Source of the DNA: Stenotrophomonas sp. UBA2302
Lineage (GTDB): Bacteria; Pseudomonadota; Gammaproteobacteria; Xanthomonadales; Xanthomonadaceae
Length of the DNA: 5,163 bases
Assembly: GCA_002345545.1 (NCBI GenBank)
Contig: DDVW01000079.1
Location: 1-5,163 of the forward strand
Direction of reading: 5' to 3'
Part shown: positions 4,349 to 5,163 of the stretch, one piece after another
Numbering within the stretch: position 1 is the first letter of the stretch
Layout of the letters: every line of letters begins with the position of its first letter
The notes under the pieces: generated by a model
Database searches by the model: none
Seen by the model: only the letters and a program-made list of their open reading frames with translations
Told to the model about the DNA's origin: nothing
Position numbers and translations under genes: made by a program

Positions 4349-5163
4349 ATGTCCAGCCCCACGCTTCCCTCCAAAACCACTGATGCCGCCGATACCGGCA
4401 ACGCCGCCCTTGTTGCGGCCTGGCAGCACAGCCTGAGCGAAAGCGGTCCGGCAGCCATGCAGCTGCTGGCCAGCCTGGCCGATGCCGGCGCGATGGACAT
4501 GGCGCTGCACTTCTACCAGGTGATGATGGATGACAAGCGCGCGTCGCGTCTGCTGTCGCATGAGCAGGTGCGTACCCGCCTGCAGCCGGCCATGCAGCGC
4601 TGGGTTTCCGACCTGCTGCGGGCCACGCCGGAAAAGGTGGAAGCGCTGATTGCCGCCCAGCGTGTGATCGGCGACGTGCATGCACGGGTGGGCATTCCGG
4701 TGGATCTGGTGACGCGCGGCACCCGTGTGCTCAAGCAGCGGCTGTTCCAGCTCATCCTCGCGCAGGCCGGCCACGGCGAAGTCGCGCATGCGGCCTGCAT
4801 CAGCCTTTCCGCCTCGTTCGACATCACACTGGAAGCGATGACGCTGGCCTATTCCAACGCCCGCGAGCGCTCCACCCGCACCGACGCGGCCTACCGGCTG
4901 TTCTCGTTGATGCAGAACGTGGGGACCGAACGGGAACGCCAGCGCGCACTGCTGCTGGACTGGGAAAACACCCTGCTCTACACGCTGGCCAGCCAGGGCG
5001 ACGACACCACCTTCCAGCCACTGGCAGGCTCCGAGTTCGGTCTGTGGTTCCTGCACAAGGGCATTCCCAGCTTTGGCGAGAGCCCGGAAACCGAACAGAT
5101 CTGCAGCCTTGTCCGCGAGGTCGACCAGATCCTGCAACAAGCCCTGCACACTCCCCTTGACCC
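4349..5163 (+). CDS. dosC: Globin-coupled oxygen sensor of the DosC/YddV type (N-terminal part; GGDEF domain expected beyond the window)
   Basis: The frame is open from the ATG at 4349 to the window edge, giving 271 full codons. Residues about 35-175 form a heme-binding sensor globin. Proximal H111 sits in GDVHARVGIPVDLV. Distal Y56 (HFYQVMM) and L78 (RTRLQPAMQRW) match Y43, L65 and H98 of E. coli DosC, all with the same offset of 13, so the alignment has no gaps across the pocket. Residues about 180-268 (YRLFSLMQN, LLLDWENTLL, SEFGLWFLHKG) match the DosC middle domain that joins globin to GGDEF. In DosC, heme-bound oxygen controls c-di-GMP synthesis; the cyclase here is assumed because its domain is cut off, and other outputs are possible. 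An in-frame TGA at 4322-4324 limits the start; no Shine-Dalgarno precedes the ATG, so initiation may be weak or leaderless. It is divergent from the thiol operon. Confidence 0.9.
   Translation, partial: MSSPTLPSKTTDAADTGNAALVAAWQHSLSESGPAAMQLLASLADAGAMDMALHFYQVMMDDKRASRLLSHEQVRTRLQPAMQRWVSDLLRATPEKVEALIAAQRVIGDVHARVGIPVDLVTRGTRVLKQRLFQLILAQAGHGEVAHAACISLSASFDITLEAMTLAYSNARERSTRTDAAYRLFSLMQNVGTERERQRALLLDWENTLLYTLASQGDDTTFQPLAGSEFGLWFLHKGIPSFGESPETEQICSLVREVDQILQQALHTPLD

Noticed and set aside
4292..5149. Minus-strand open frame of 285 codons
   Set aside because: Antisense to the globin sensor, whose plus-strand frame matches DosC residue by residue; no recognisable domain on the minus strand.

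Overview
The window looks like chromosomal DNA of a GC-rich gammaproteobacterium, most likely of the Xanthomonadaceae (Stenotrophomonas, Xanthomonas or Pseudoxanthomonas type). This rests on base composition, strong G/C third-position codon bias and the character of the proteins. It is a judgement from the sequence alone. No insertion sequence, tRNA, rRNA, CRISPR array or phage gene is visible.

Layout. (1) Positions 3-326, plus strand: the 3' end of a polytopic membrane protein of the TauE/SafE (UreH-like) exporter type, followed at once by a 12-bp-stem hairpin. (2) Positions 366-641: no convincing gene, only short inverted repeats and a weak promoter-like match. (3) Positions 4063 down to 642, minus strand: four tightly spaced genes that read as one transcription unit. 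In order of transcription they are a membrane-anchored TlpA-like thioredoxin with an Lgt-like membrane module, a DsbG-type periplasmic disulfide isomerase/chaperone, a cation diffusion facilitator (zinc-type metal exporter) with a His-Asp tail, and an uncharacterised protein joining a zinc-ribbon-like N-terminus to a PD-(D/E)XK-nuclease-like C-terminus. The gaps are 26, 87 and 6 bases. The 87-base gap holds a nested hairpin whose outer stem ends exactly at the ribosome-binding site of the metal exporter. (4) Positions 4064-4348: a divergent intergenic region with three separate inverted repeats. (5) Positions 4349-5163, plus strand: the N-terminal 271 codons of a DosC/YddV-type globin-coupled sensor, presumably a diguanylate cyclase whose GGDEF domain lies beyond the window.

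How the genes may work together. The first two genes of the minus-strand unit form a thiol-redox pair facing the periplasm: the anchored thioredoxin is a plausible reductant for DsbG or for other periplasmic thiols. The metal exporter that follows fits a thiol/metal-stress theme, because zinc, cadmium and copper attack cysteines. The fourth gene is tied to the exporter by position only. The divergent oxygen-sensing gene may share the control region with the thiol operon, but nothing proves co-regulation.

No wholly new system is evident. The points most worth a second look are the Lgt-like/thioredoxin fusion beside dsbG, the structured leader before the metal exporter, the zinc-ribbon/PD-(D/E)XK protein coupled to that exporter, and the CZB-like middle domain without zinc ligands in the globin sensor.
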